From: Alkalihalobacillus deserti
Lineage (GTDB): Bacteria; Bacillota; Bacilli; Bacillales; Bacillaceae_D
Assembly: GCF_020734105.1 (NCBI RefSeq)
Contig: NZ_JAJAFR010000007.1
Location: 1-64,000 of the forward strand
Reading direction: 5' to 3'
DNA: 64,000 bases
Shown: positions 16,244 through 25,613 of the stretch, in pieces
How positions within the stretch are numbered: position 1 is the stretch's first letter
How the letters are laid out: every line of letters begins with the position of its first letter
Notes under the pieces: generated by a model
Database searches by the model: none
Told to the model about the DNA's origin: nothing
The model's input: only the letters and a program-made list of their open reading frames with translations
Position numbers and translations under genes: made by a program

Positions 16244-16264
16244 TTGACATGAAACGCGTTTCAT
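16244..16264 (+). promoter_or_regulatory. Promoter -35 with overlapping LacI-type operator
   Basis: TTGACA (16244-16249) is followed at once by the perfect palindrome ATGAAACGCGTTTCAT (16249-16264), 45 bp upstream of a small operon that ends with a LacI-family repressor gene. The shape (TGAAACG/CGTTTCA) fits a LacI-family operator, so autoregulation is likely. It does not fit the CcpA site in exact register. Confidence 0.7.
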
Positions 16265-16309
16265 AAATTACACTCTTAACAAAATAACAGGAAGCGAGGA
16301 GAGATACTT

Positions 16310-16456
16310 GTGTTTGCATTAATTATGCTATGCTTTGTAATATATTTGGGAACATATTTTTGTTTGAAGGCATCTGGACAAACAATGGGAGTGAGACCAA
16401 TTCAATCCTTTGATGATTACTTTATCCAATCTAATGAAGAAATAGATAATAAGTGA
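16310..16456 (+). CDS. Small membrane protein, 48 residues
   Basis: GTG start with GCGAGGAGA ten bases upstream. The frame gives one hydrophobic helix (residues 2-20, ALIMLCFVIYLGTYFCLKA) and a polar tail rich in acidic residues. It is the first gene after the palindromic operator and lies before the LacI-type regulator. I do not recognise it. It may be an accessory subunit of a lost or displaced transporter. Confidence 0.5.
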   Translation: MFALIMLCFVIYLGTYFCLKASGQTMGVRPIQSFDDYFIQSNEEIDNK

Positions 16457-16517
16457 AATTTAAAGGGTCTTGCTAATAACCCTCAAGTAAAAAGTAAGTT
16501 GTTGGAGGCGATATTAT

Positions 16518-16777
16518 GTTTGACTCAATAACAGGATTTTTGTTTGTATTGCTAAAACAAATGAGGGGGGTATACAACCGAAACAGTGTTTATTGCAAAT
16601 AATATCGTGATATTGTTCATGCAACCTATACACGGATCATGGTTTTTAGCAGTCGAAAATAGAGTAGAAAGAGAACTGAATCTTGAAGAAGTACAAGTAC
16701 CACTTAGCTACGTAATCGACTGTTTTATCATTTTTGATGATGGTTACTATTGTTTTTATGAAGAGGTGAGTACATGA
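16518..16777 (+). pseudogene. Small ORF upstream of the LacI-type regulator, apparently frameshifted
   Basis: GGAGG six bases before an ATG at 16518 opens a frame of 28 codons (MFDSITGFLFVLLKQMRG...). Another frame, open from about 16570 with a possible GTG at 16586, continues for 63 residues (FIANNIVILFMQPIHGSWFL early) and ends in an ATGA overlap with the regulator gene. The two pieces probably formed one gene. No family recognised. The overlap points to translational coupling with the repressor. Confidence 0.45.
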
Positions 16778-17733
16778 CAAATATTAAAGATTTAGCAAAG
16801 ATGGCTGGAGTATCCGTTACAACTGTTTCTCGTGTATTAAATCATCACCCATATGTCACGGAAGAAAAAAAGAATGCAGTTTTGGAAGCTATTAAGGTTA
16901 GTAATTATCATAAAAACATAAATGCTGTTCATTTAAGTAAAGGAAAAACCCTGTTGATAGGTGTAGTTCTCCCTTTCTCGGATCATCCCTATTTCGCTTT
17001 GTTATTAAAGGGAATAGCAAAGCAAGCGTTAGAAAACAACTATAAGTTGGTGTTATTTCAAACCGATTATATGGAGAGTAGGGAAATGGAAGCTTTGCAA
17101 ATGTTAAAACAAAAGCAGATCGATTCTTTAATAATTTGCTCCAGAACCATTGATTGGCCTATCATAGAAGAGCATTTATTATTTGGCCCCATTGTATTAT
17201 GTGAACAGACAGTGGGAAAAATGGTCTCTACCACTTTTGTAAATCACTATAAAACCTTTTTTGAAGCATTAGAATATTTATATCATAAGGGTCATGAGAA
17301 AATTGGCTATTGTATTGCTAGAAATTCGGGCACAAATAGTCAAGATAGAGAGTTTGCATATAGAGATTTTGTCAAAAAATATCAATTGCGATATCGCCCT
17401 GATTATATTATTAATGAATGTCTTCATTTTGAGGATGGAGAAAAAGCAATAGAGCATATTAAAGCCTTGGATCAACCACCATCAGCGCTGTTGGTGACAA
17501 GTGATCAAGTCGCGGCAGGAATCGTTACCTGTTGTCAAAAACAGAATATCTCTATACCAGATAAGCTCGCAATAATTGGTTTTGATAATCAACCAATAGC
17601 TAAGATAATGAACATTACAACAATTGAAATTCCCCTTGTAGATATGGGAAAAAACCTTTTTCTTCAAGCATTAAATGGTGATTTATCAAACAAGGAAATG
17701 TCCGTTAAACTGATTGAGAGAGGGACGGTTTGA
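16774..17733 (+). CDS. LacI/GalR-family transcriptional regulator
   Basis: The 319-residue protein has an N-terminal helix-turn-helix (residues 1-25, IKDLAKMAGVSVTTVSRVLN), the hinge with VHLSKGKT, and a sugar-binding-protein-like effector domain (PPSALLVTSDQVAAG, then IIGFDNQPIAK). Length is typical. It probably represses its own small operon through the 16-bp palindrome at 16249-16264. The effector is likely a carbohydrate, but no sugar enzyme or complete transporter lies nearby. Confidence 0.93.
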   Translation: MTNIKDLAKMAGVSVTTVSRVLNHHPYVTEEKKNAVLEAIKVSNYHKNINAVHLSKGKTLLIGVVLPFSDHPYFALLLKGIAKQALENNYKLVLFQTDYMESREMEALQMLKQKQIDSLIICSRTIDWPIIEEHLLFGPIVLCEQTVGKMVSTTFVNHYKTFFEALEYLYHKGHEKIGYCIARNSGTNSQDREFAYRDFVKKYQLRYRPDYIINECLHFEDGEKAIEHIKALDQPPSALLVTSDQVAAGIVTCCQKQNISIPDKLAIIGFDNQPIAKIMNITTIEIPLVDMGKNLFLQALNGDLSNKEMSVKLIERGTV

Positions 17734-17877
17734 ATCTGTTCAGCTCTTTAGTATTTACGTTCTGATAAATAGAAATAGATCTTAACAATCTGCTTATAAT
17801 TTTCAATTTTTTTCTATGTTATTTAAAGGGGGGTGTTGCTTCAAAGAACGACCCCTTTCCTATATTGTACTAACAGG

Positions 17878-17903
17878 CGTTCCTACAACAACAGTAGGAA
17901 CGC
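17878..17903 (+). terminator. Hairpin after the LacI-type gene
   Basis: Ten-bp perfect stem GCGTTCCTAC/GTAGGAACGC around AACAACA, 145 bp after the regulator stop. It lacks a good T-run, so it may be a processed 3' end or a relic. Confidence 0.45.
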
Positions 17904-18041
17904 ATTTACTATTTATCTGCCAAAGGAAATTGATGTTAAGATAAAAAGCAAAGATAAAAGCTTATTCAACATTGAGGCAGGTTATTTTAAGTGTACTTTT
18001 GTTATTTTTTGTAGTTGTAATTTGTGATGGGAGTGTTAAAG

Positions 18042-18194
18042 ATGTTTAAAACAATAATTCTTTATATTGCATCGTTATTTATTCTATATTTAGTAATTAA
18101 AAATGCTGTTAAAAACGGTATTAACCGTTCAAAAATGGGTCAGTTCCTTGAAGAGAAGTTTCAAGCAAACAAAAAAGCCTTCATTCTTAGATAA
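18042..18194 (+). CDS. Small single-helix membrane protein, 50 residues
   Basis: ATG with GGGAG nine bases upstream. Residues 3-19 (TIILYIASLFILYLVIK) form one membrane helix, and the rest is a basic, soluble tail ending KKAFILR. No family recognised. Nothing nearby tells its role. Confidence 0.5.
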   Translation: MFKTIILYIASLFILYLVIKNAVKNGINRSKMGQFLEEKFQANKKAFILR

Positions 18195-18255
18195 TGATTT
18201 GGATAAAGATTAAGTTCTTTTTCAACAAACAGGTGGATATCTACATTGTAATTGA

Positions 18256-18384
18256 CAATGTTTTAAGTCGATCCGAGTGGTTTTCTCGGATAGACGCGCA
18301 GTGAGTGAAGCCATTGCAACTCCGCATTAGGAGAGAGGATACTATAGGTTCAAAAAGAGTGGTCTTCCCTTTTTGAACAAGCTC
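18256..18384 (+). repeat. Dispersed composite repeat, copy A
   Basis: These 129 bp are nearly identical to 55403-55531 and share their second half with 41425-41499. The unit contains an ATCCGAG/CTCGGAT hairpin, a GTGAAGCCATTGCAA block, GCATTAGGAGAGAGGAT, and ends with a hairpin formed by GGTTCAAAAAG and CTTTTTGAAC-type arms. No protein is encoded. It resembles a MITE or REP-like element. The rest of 18195-18667 shows no gene. Confidence 0.8.
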
Positions 18385-18667
18385 GAATAGATAAGGTGAA
18401 TGTTGGTTTTTAGAGTCATAAAGCTTCCTTGTTTATCGAAACTAGCAAATAGTCAACATTTTTCATAAAAAGTTAAAATGCTTCATGCTATACTAAAAGT
18501 AAGCCTGATAAATACCCTTCCTCGTTCCAAACTTTGGGAGGTTTTTAGTGTGTTTAGTTAGATTACTGCTGCTTACATAGAAGGTAGCTGATCAATGTCA
18601 ACTAAAATGGGGTAGGTTACTCGTTATAAATTACTATGTTAGTTAAGTTTTTAAGGATGTGTATTAC

Positions 18668-18994
18668 ATGATTTATGCAATAGTTTTATTTATATTTGCA
18701 GGACTTGCCGAGATTGGTGGCGGCTATCTTATTTGGCTATGGTTAAGAGAAGGAAAGCCATTCTATTGGGGTGTTTTCGGAGGAATTGCTTTGGCTTTAT
18801 ATGGTGTTATAGCTACATTTCAAACCTTCCCTTCATTCGGTAGAGTATATGCTGCTTACGGAGGAGTATTTATTGTTCTTTCTGTATTATGGGGATGGGG
18901 CATTGATAAAAAAACACCTGATTTATATGATTGGGTTGGTGCAGGAATATGTCTTATAGGAGTTTCCGTGATGTTGTTTGCACCACGTCAATAA
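18668..18994 (+). CDS. YnfA/UPF0060-family small membrane protein
   Basis: The 108-residue protein has four hydrophobic helices and the family hallmark [17 protein letters not shown] near residues 13-30, and [12 protein letters not shown] in the middle. YnfA-family proteins are distantly related to small multidrug resistance transporters, but transport is not proven for most. I start at the ATG at 18668, which has AAGGA at the right distance and gives the usual family length; a GTG nine bases earlier is too close to it. Confidence 0.92.
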   Translation: MIYAIVLFIFAGLAEIGGGYLIWLWLREGKPFYWGVFGGIALALYGVIATFQTFPSFGRVYAAYGGVFIVLSVLWGWGIDKKTPDLYDWVGAGICLIGVSVMLFAPRQ

Positions 18995-19330
18995 ATTTTT
19001 TTATTAAAATACGGGGCGTTTGTCATGAGGATGTTTAAGCAAAGGTCCTCAACAATCAGGCGCTAGATAGGTAATGCAGAGAAACAGACAAGTTACGATA
19101 GAAAAGTATAAGACAACTAGACTTAGTCAAATAGCACCATGCAAGAAACAAACCGATCAAAGCATGAAGAAATGCGACTATGATCATGTACTCGACGATT
19201 AGAAGCCAGTGGATGGTCGTTTAAGCGATACAGGCAGGAGCAAAGAAGTTTAATGTGAAGTCTTTTATAAAAAGGGAAGTAACCAAACACCATCAAACAT
19301 CATAATTACATAATAAGGAGAACAAACACA
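18995..19330. other. Gene-free stretch before the chemoreceptor
   Basis: I see no open frame with a ribosome site, no terminator of good quality and no known element here, apart from a short stem TGAGGA/TCCTCA near 19025-19050. Confidence 0.4.
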
Positions 19331-21025
19331 TTGAAGAAATTAGATTTTAATAGTATAAAAGCGAAAATATTGTTTGGTTTCAGTCTAGTTATTATATTGG
19401 TGCTTATTTTAGGAGTATATAACTATTTTTCAATTAATAAGATTAATTCAGTTACAGAAGATATGATGGATACACAACTTCCACTATTAGTTGCTGACGA
19501 ACAGTTAGCATTTAACATGGCGCAACGTATCGCTTTAACACGAGGATACGTTTTGTTTGGCGATCAAGATTTCAAGGATCATTTTAATGCGTATACGGAA
19601 GATAGTGTTCAATATCAAGAGCTTGTTTTAGAACAATCAAACTCAGAGGAAGTTAAGGAACTAATTAATAAAAGTATTGAGTGGAGAAAAATTGTTATTG
19701 CCGATGTATTTGAACCATACGACCAAGGTAATGAAGACATTGCAATGGAGAATTTGAAAACAATCGTTCAACCATTAGCGCGTGAAATTATGGATGGATT
19801 TGAGGAACTTTCTACAGAGCGTAGGGTCTTAATTGAAGAAGAAGGTCAACATATTATAGAGAGTGGTCAAAATACATTATTTATCAGTTTAGTAGTTTCA
19901 ATTCTAGTAGTAGTACTTGGTATAGTTACCGCACTTGTTACTGCACGTATGATCTCTAACCCAATTAACGTAGTCATGGAACGGATGAAGGCAATTGCAA
20001 ATGGAGATTTAAGTCTTAAACCATTAAAAACAAAGTCGAAAGATGAAGTTGGACAGCTTGTCGTTGCAACAAATGAAATGAACGATAATATGCGTCATTT
20101 GTTACAACAAATCAATACTGTTTCTGAAACGGTTAGCGGCCAAAGTGAAGAACTGGCTCAATCTGCCAATGAAATAAAGGCAGGTACCCAACAAGTGGCA
20201 GTTACGATGCAAGAATTAGCATCTGGTTCAGAATCACAAGCAAGCAACTCAGCAGATCTCTCTTCTCTTATGGAAACGTTCTTGTCCAAAATGCAAGAGG
20301 CAAATTCAAAAGGGGAATTTATATATGACTCGTCTAACAAAGTATTAGAAATGACAGGAGAAGGCAGTCAATCGATGGAAGCATCCGTTAAACAGATGAC
20401 TATGATAGATAAGATCGTACAACAATCCGTTAAAAAGGTACAAGGATTAGATGCACAGTCACAAGAAATATCAAAGCTAGTTTCTGTCATTAAAGATATC
20501 GCTGATCAAACAAAACTCTTGGCATTGAATGCTGCGATTGAAGCCGCACGTGCAGGCGACCATGGACGCGGGTTTGCGGTAGTGGCAGATGAAGTAAGGA
20601 AACTTGCTGAACAGGTATCAGTCTCTGTCACAGACATTACCGGCATTGTAAGCAATATTCAAAAAGAATCGACTGGTGTTGCTGAATCTTTACAAGGTGG
20701 GTATCAAGAGGTCGAAAAAGGTACGGAACAAATTAAGACTATAGGAGAGACGTTTACACAAATTGATAATGCCATTAAAGAAATGTCTAGTAACATTCAA
20801 ACGATCACGAGTAATTTGTCCACCATGTCTGCAAGCAGTCAAGAAATGGGTACATTTATTGAAGAAATTGCCTCTGTTGCGGAAGAGGCTGCAGCAGGAG
20901 TTGAACAAACTTCTGCATCTACACAACAAACAAGTAGCTCGATGGAAGAAGTAGCTGACAGATCAGATGAACTTTCTAAATTGGCTGAGGAACTGAACGG
21001 ATTAGTACGTAATTTTAAATTGTAG
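19331..21025 (+). CDS. Methyl-accepting chemotaxis protein
   Basis: The 564-residue transmembrane chemoreceptor has a membrane helix at about residues 12-32, a four-helix-bundle extracellular sensor (about 35-185), a second helix near 187-212, a HAMP domain ([20 protein letters not shown]) and a long coiled-coil signalling domain. The hairpin tip is intact ([20 protein letters not shown]). It signals through CheA/CheW to the flagellar motor. It starts at TTG with AAGGAG upstream. The ligand is unknown. It stands alone and ends in a strong terminator. Confidence 0.95.
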   Translation: MKKLDFNSIKAKILFGFSLVIILVLILGVYNYFSINKINSVTEDMMDTQLPLLVADEQLAFNMAQRIALTRGYVLFGDQDFKDHFNAYTEDSVQYQELVLEQSNSEEVKELINKSIEWRKIVIADVFEPYDQGNEDIAMENLKTIVQPLAREIMDGFEELSTERRVLIEEEGQHIIESGQNTLFISLVVSILVVVLGIVTALVTARMISNPINVVMERMKAIANGDLSLKPLKTKSKDEVGQLVVATNEMNDNMRHLLQQINTVSETVSGQSEELAQSANEIKAGTQQVAVTMQELASGSESQASNSADLSSLMETFLSKMQEANSKGEFIYDSSNKVLEMTGEGSQSMEASVKQMTMIDKIVQQSVKKVQGLDAQSQEISKLVSVIKDIADQTKLLALNAAIEAARAGDHGRGFAVVADEVRKLAEQVSVSVTDITGIVSNIQKESTGVAESLQGGYQEVEKGTEQIKTIGETFTQIDNAIKEMSSNIQTITSNLSTMSASSQEMGTFIEEIASVAEEAAAGVEQTSASTQQTSSSMEEVADRSDELSKLAEELNGLVRNFKL

Positions 21026-21091
21026 GGTTTAAGAAGAGATGGTGCCTGCTAGGTATCTATCTCTTTTTATAGTCAAATTAAATCACAGATT

Positions 21092-21141
21092 AGGTTCATG
21101 ACGCCAGTACTTTAAAGTGCTGGGGTCATGAACCTTTTTTT
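21092..21141 (+). terminator. Terminator with TTTAAAG core, chemoreceptor gene
   Basis: Arms GGTTCATGAC and GTCATGAACC, with an inner CCAGTAC/GTGCTGG pairing around TTTAA, then seven T. It is a member of the long hairpin family described under findings. Confidence 0.88.
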
Positions 21142-21225
21142 GTTTCCTCTCACATTCATACGGGTAACGGACTATATATTAGTTTTAACCTATTATTTAT
21201 TATCCAAAAGGGAGGAAGATTGTAA

Positions 21226-21514
21226 ATGAGGGATGAGCGTAAAAGCACAGACAACAACGTCAAAAAGGAACAGTTGGAAGAGTTTACAATCGACGATCAG
21301 GGAAAAAAACTAACGACCAATCAAGGTGTAAAAGTTTCTGAGGACGAATTTTCCTTAAAGGCAGGTGAACGTGGACCGACGTTGATGGAAGATTTTCATT
21401 TCCGGGAAAAAATGACTCATTTTGATCATGAGCGTATTCCTGAACGAATTGTCAATTGCTCATGGGGAATTTCAAGTGTACGATTCAATGAAGAAATACA
21501 TACGTGTTGATTAA
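21226..21514 (+). pseudogene. Truncated catalase (KatE/KatA type) N-terminus
   Basis: The frame reads the catalase N-terminal arm (TTNQGVKVSEDEFSLKAGERG, LMEDFHFREKMTHFDHERI and PERIV). It loses the HARG motif that carries the catalytic histidine, and after a small deletion and frame change continues as AHGEFQVYDSMKKYIRVD before stopping beside an IS fragment. Only about 95 of 480 or more residues remain, so it is inactive. The ribosome site GGGAGG is intact. Confidence 0.85.
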
Positions 21515-21534
21515 CCAATAATAACCAAAAACGA

Positions 21535-21880
21535 ATACACAAAAGGGACACCCTGCTTGTAGAATAAAGTTTGCCAACAACAAACTACAGAAGGGGTGCC
21601 CTCATGAAACAGAATACCACATACCACAATTTGTTTTAAAAAATTGTTTCAGAAGAAGAAGTAGCCGTTATTCAGGATGCCATCGGCTATGAAGATAAAG
21701 CGCGTAAGCTCGATGTGCTCACGCTCAATAACTATCTAATCTACGCTTCTATGAATGAGTTCAAAAGTGATCGAGACTGCGCAGATGTAGGAGACCAATA
21801 TGGACTGCCAAAGGTCAATTTTCTACACTCTCTAAGAAAGCTGGCCATGTAGACTACAACTTTCGAACGATTTCTTCTGT
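21535..21880 (+). mobile_element. IS4-family insertion sequence remnant
   Basis: After a presumed left end (GGGACACCCTGCTTG region), an ATG at 21604 opens MKQNTTYHNLF, interrupted by TAA, then IVSEEEVAVIQDAIGYEDKA and KLDVLTLNNYLIYASMNEF, the N-terminus of IS4-type transposases common in Bacillus. The rest of the transposase is gone. The remnant sits exactly where the catalase fragment ends. Confidence 0.75.
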
Positions 21881-21960
21881 AAGAACCTTTATTCAGAAGT
21901 TTTAAGTAATCATTTTTCGGGTACTTATAGTTATAGCGAAAAGAAAGGGAGAAATAGAAT

Positions 21961-22692
21961 ATGTTGACCGGACTAAAGAAGCTTTTGACAAAAGAAGATA
22001 TGACGGATCGAAAAATCGTTCCTGAATGGGTCATACACGAGTATCAGATCTTTCATCAAACCGTGACCAATAAGACATTTCCTTGCTATTTTGGGATGAA
22101 GGCGGAGAATAAGGGCGAATTGCGCTATGCTTATATCACACGGGATGATTGGTCAAATCTGCCACAGGCTGTGGCAGATTTCTTAAAGTTGTTTAAGGAA
22201 CCGCCGTACATTCGCCATGGTCTTTTTGTTTTTGTTGAACCTGAGGAGGAAGAAGGAGACATTGATTACTACCGTAAAAAGTTTTGGGACATCTTACAAT
22301 ACTTGCATGAACATGATCAAAAGAACTGGCCGGAGGAAAAACCGAAGAATCCTGAGCATTTTTTATGGGACTATCATTTTGCTGGTGAACCAATCTTTAT
22401 TTTTGGAAATGCCCCCGCCTATAAACAACGAAAAACGCGTAATCTCGGGAACAGCCTAGTCCTTGGTTTCCAACCACGGAAGATTTTTGAGGGGCTCGAA
22501 GGAACGGAAAAAGGTGGGATTATGTCCCGTGAAAAGGTTAGGGAACGGGTTGAAAAGTGGGATAATCTCCCGAAACATCCCGATATTTCTCACTTTGGTG
22601 ATACCGAACACAACGAGTGGAAGCAATTCTTTATTGGCGATGACAGCGAGCCAATTCAAGGGAAATGTCCATTCCATCATAAAGACAGCTAA
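21961..22692 (+). CDS. YqcI/YcgG-family protein
   Basis: The 243-residue protein matches the YqcI/YcgG family: PEWVIHEYQIFHQTV near residue 21, FPCYFGMKAENKGELRYAY, FAGEPIFIFGNAPAY and the C-terminal GKCPFHH. One family member, GntA of guanitoxin synthesis, is a haem-dependent N-hydroxylase, so a haem enzyme is possible; the Bacillus members are uncharacterised. ATG with AAGGGAG nine bases upstream. It lies alone after the IS fragment. Confidence 0.88.
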   Translation: MLTGLKKLLTKEDMTDRKIVPEWVIHEYQIFHQTVTNKTFPCYFGMKAENKGELRYAYITRDDWSNLPQAVADFLKLFKEPPYIRHGLFVFVEPEEEEGDIDYYRKKFWDILQYLHEHDQKNWPEEKPKNPEHFLWDYHFAGEPIFIFGNAPAYKQRKTRNLGNSLVLGFQPRKIFEGLEGTEKGGIMSREKVRERVEKWDNLPKHPDISHFGDTEHNEWKQFFIGDDSEPIQGKCPFHHKDS

Positions 22693-22888
22693 AAACAATA
22701 ACTCTCGAAATCCACTTTACAATCTAAGTTAAGACCTACATACTATCAGTTTATTAAACGTGACAGATTGTCTTTTAGCAATTAAATAGATCAAGGTAAG
22801 AGAAAGAAATTCACTTAAAGCGGTAATGAAATTTCCTTCATAGACCTCCTTTTTTAATGAAAAGAATAAGGTATTTCAGAAAATCAAA

Positions 22889-22943
22889 AAGATTGCCGAC
22901 CTTCTATTCCAAAATTGGTTAGTGGTTGGCAATCTTTTTTTTA
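22889..22943 (+). terminator. Terminator after the YqcI-family gene
   Basis: Imperfect stem AGATTGCCGACC/GGTTGGCAATCT with a large loop, followed by eight T. It lies about 200 bp after the stop. Confidence 0.75.
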
Positions 22944-23049
22944 ATATGAAGATTTATTCAGGCGCCGTATCCAACTTAAAGCTGTTCAATGGCTTAAAAT
23001 GAATTCCTAAATATGGAATCTGTCAGTTGATAATGGCTTTTACCATTGT

Positions 23050-23085
23050 AAAAGAGGCTGTAAGATCATTAATCTCAACAGCCTC
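23050..23085 (-). terminator. Terminator of the antiporter gene
   Basis: Eight-bp stem GAGGCTGT/ACAGCCTC that contains the antiporter stop codon region in its loop, followed on the minus strand by TTTTACAA. Confidence 0.7.
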
Positions 23086-24907
23086 CATTTTTAAAAGTTT
23101 CCTTTAAAACAGGTCTAGATGATTTAGGTGATTGGAATACAATCAATTGATCTCCAGCTTCTGCTACTAATTGGGTTTTTAATGTCGCAAAGGTAAGTTT
23201 GCCTGAAGCATGGCGAACAAAAAGTGCAGTTTGGTCCTTATCTAGTTCAGTTCTATCAATTAAATGTTTTTCATGGATATTAATAGATTTGAAAACATAG
23301 CCGTTGTCGATTTTCCAATTTAATTGTTGGTATACTTCGTTCGGACCAAAAAGAAAATGTGACCTCATGTATGGAGGTAAATCGTCCTTATGGTGATTAG
23401 ACATAGAAGTAGGCAATAAAAACATATTCGCATGACCAAATTGTAGTGCATACGTACTGAAAACTAACGCATTATACGTAAATGTATCAGAAGCAATAAA
23501 GAAATATTCATATTGGCTAAAATCAGCAGTTAATTGAGTTTTCTCTGATAACACTTCACCGTGAAACGTGTTTAATCCGAGTTTAGTCGCCTCTTGTATA
23601 TGTTCTTCTGAACTGTCTGTAAGTAACGTAGGAATACCTAACTTATTGCAAAACTGGGCAAAAGCAATGGAAAATTTGCTACTTCCTACAATGAGAATAC
23701 CTGGTGGTTCTGAACTAGCTAATCCTAATTTCTTAGAAAGATAACCAATCGAAAAACCATGTGCGCATACCGTAATAAAGATAAGGGCAAATGTCAAAGT
23801 TACAAGTAAAGATGCATCTGCATAGCCATCCTTAAGCAATAATGAAGCAAAGTAACTAGCCACTGTTATAGCGACGATCCCACGTGGTGCAATCCAAGCT
23901 ACTAATGTTTTTTCTTGAATGGTCAGCTCTGTTCCAATGGTCGATAACCAGATAGAAACGGGCCTTACAATAAATAACATCATAAGAACGAAGCTAATGA
24001 TAGGCCAACTAAATATCTCGATAATCGTTTCCCTTGATAAAGAAGCGGTTAGCATAATAAAGACTGTTGAAGTGAGTAGGACAGATATATTTTCTTTGAA
24101 ATGTCGAATTTCCCCGATTGAAGAGACATATTTCTTTGTTTGTGCTAATGTCACTCCCATCACGGTAACACCAAGTAAACCTGTTTCATGTATGACTGCT
24201 TCACAAATGCCAAAACATAGGATTACTAAACCCAATAAAACGGGTGCTGTTAAATATTCTGGTATCTTACCTTTTTCAATGGCATAACTAATGGCAAGTC
24301 CAAATGCTAATCCAAGCACCGTTGCAAATAAGGCACCTCCGAAAAAAAGCAATAAGTAATTTGCATGAATCGATTCATGAGTAATCACTTTGACGATCTC
24401 GTAAGCAAACAACGCTACTAGTACACCGACTGGATCAACAATAATGCCTTCCCACTTGAGTACAGTTGCTACTCTAGGCCTAAGCTTAGCCTGTCTGAGT
24501 AGTGGAATAATGACTGTTGGACCTGTTACAATAAACAATCCACCAATAATGAATGAAACTTCCCAGTCAAGACCAGCTACATAATGGGCTGCAATCGTTC
24601 CTCCCATCCATGCCAAAAAAGCGCCAAGCGTAACCATTCGAATAACAGAATGAGAGATGCCTCGTATTTCACGAAGATCTAGGCTTAAACTGCCTTCAAA
24701 TAAAATAATGGCCACCGCTAAAGAGATAATGGGGGTATAAAGGTCTCCTAGTTGTTGTTCAGGGTTTAATAGCCCAAGAGCAGGCCCAACGATCAAACCT
24801 GCAATTGACATTAAAACAATTGCTGGCCATTGTATACGCCATGCCAACCACTGTGAAGTAATACCAAGAACTATGACTAAAATAATGCTAAATAACACAG
24901 ATTCCAC
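23075..24907 (-). CDS. CPA1-family Na+(K+)/H+ antiporter with C-terminal RCK-like domain
   Basis: About 610 residues. The first 400 form a 12- or 13-helix cation:proton antiporter (NhaP type) with ILFEGSLSL, the VTGPTVIIPLL and KWEGIIVDPVGV motifs that carry the ion-binding aspartates, and WIAPRGIVAI. The last 200 residues resemble a TrkA-N/RCK nucleotide-binding regulator (GILIVGSSKFSIAFAQFCN) with a TrkA-C-like end. It would export Na+ or K+ for proton uptake, important in saline or alkaline conditions. I prefer the GTG at 24907 with AGGA upstream; longer frames to 24916 or 24973 have poor sites. Confidence 0.92.
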   Translation of the reverse strand: MESVLFSIILVIVLGITSQWLAWRIQWPAIVLMSIAGLIVGPALGLLNPEQQLGDLYTPIISLAVAIILFEGSLSLDLREIRGISHSVIRMVTLGAFLAWMGGTIAAHYVAGLDWEVSFIIGGLFIVTGPTVIIPLLRQAKLRPRVATVLKWEGIIVDPVGVLVALFAYEIVKVITHESIHANYLLLFFGGALFATVLGLAFGLAISYAIEKGKIPEYLTAPVLLGLVILCFGICEAVIHETGLLGVTVMGVTLAQTKKYVSSIGEIRHFKENISVLLTSTVFIMLTASLSRETIIEIFSWPIISFVLMMLFIVRPVSIWLSTIGTELTIQEKTLVAWIAPRGIVAITVASYFASLLLKDGYADASLLVTLTFALIFITVCAHGFSIGYLSKKLGLASSEPPGILIVGSSKFSIAFAQFCNKLGIPTLLTDSSEEHIQEATKLGLNTFHGEVLSEKTQLTADFSQYEYFFIASDTFTYNALVFSTYALQFGHANMFLLPTSMSNHHKDDLPPYMRSHFLFGPNEVYQQLNWKIDNGYVFKSINIHEKHLIDRTELDKDQTALFVRHASGKLTFATLKTQLVAEAGDQLIVFQSPKSSRPVLKETFKNGGC

Positions 24908-25127
24908 ACAGCTCATCCTATCTAAATCTTTTATTAGTATCCTTAAAAAGGTTATATCACTAAAATAACACAATTGTCTTCTAATTAACGCTCAAGAAGC
25001 TTATCTTTTTGGAAACCGCCAGCCATCATTCGAAAATCTTGAATTTCAATTACCGTAATACAAACAGAAGGGGCGAGACCAACTCCCCTAAGAGTACAAA
25101 AGTGGGTTGTAAAAAGAACGGCTATCC

Positions 25128-25178
25128 TAAAAAAAAGTACCTGTCCCTGTTGATATAAGCACTGGGGACAGGCACTTT
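25128..25178 (-). terminator. Terminator of the SASP gene
   Basis: Read on minus: AAGTGCCTGTCCC pairs with GGGACAGGTACTT around a 16-base loop, followed by a run of T. Related to the dispersed long terminator family. Confidence 0.85.
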
Positions 25179-25186
25179 TCCTATTA

Positions 25187-25381
25187 CTAAAATTGCTCTT
25201 GATTCCGAAGTTGTTCTTCTGCCATCGCGACTAAACGCTTTGTCATCTCTCCACCAACAGAACCATTAGCACGAGCGGTCGTATCGGCTCCAAGCTCTAC
25301 TCCTAATTCATTCGCTATTTCCTGTTTCATGGAATCGAGAGCATTTTCTACACCAGGCACTAACAATTTGTTTCTAGCCAT
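25187..25381 (-). CDS. Alpha/beta-type small acid-soluble spore protein
   Basis: The 64-residue protein has the family signatures: [20 protein letters not shown], the GPR protease site region ELGVELGAD, and [19 protein letters not shown]. SASPs coat DNA in the spore and protect it from UV and heat. I start at the ATG at 25381, with AGAGGTG six bases upstream. This is direct evidence that the organism sporulates. Confidence 0.96.
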   Translation of the reverse strand: MARNKLLVPGVENALDSMKQEIANELGVELGADTTARANGSVGGEMTKRLVAMAEEQLRNQEQF

Positions 25382-25613
25382 ATCCAACACCTCTTTGAAC
25401 GATTTTAGGAACTGTGAACACCGATTAGATGCCCAATAATAGGTTGCCCATTGAACGTATTACAATCCTTAAATGAAACGGTTCTAACGTATCAGTATTT
25501 TTAAAGTAGAGATTTAAAGTAACTTTCACAAAAAAACAATCGTCTAATTAATAAATAGTACACTTGATACAGAATATCCCAAGAATAGGCTAGTTTTACT
25601 GGAGGGGAACATA

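Noticed and set aside
16249-16264. Possible CcpA cre site
   Set aside because: The 16-bp palindrome has GC rather than CG at its centre, so it misses the cre consensus in register; an operator for the adjacent LacI-type regulator is more likely.
17833-18027. 64-codon open frame after the LacI-type gene
   Set aside because: It contains a hairpin, has atypical composition and no good ribosome site spacing; no family match.
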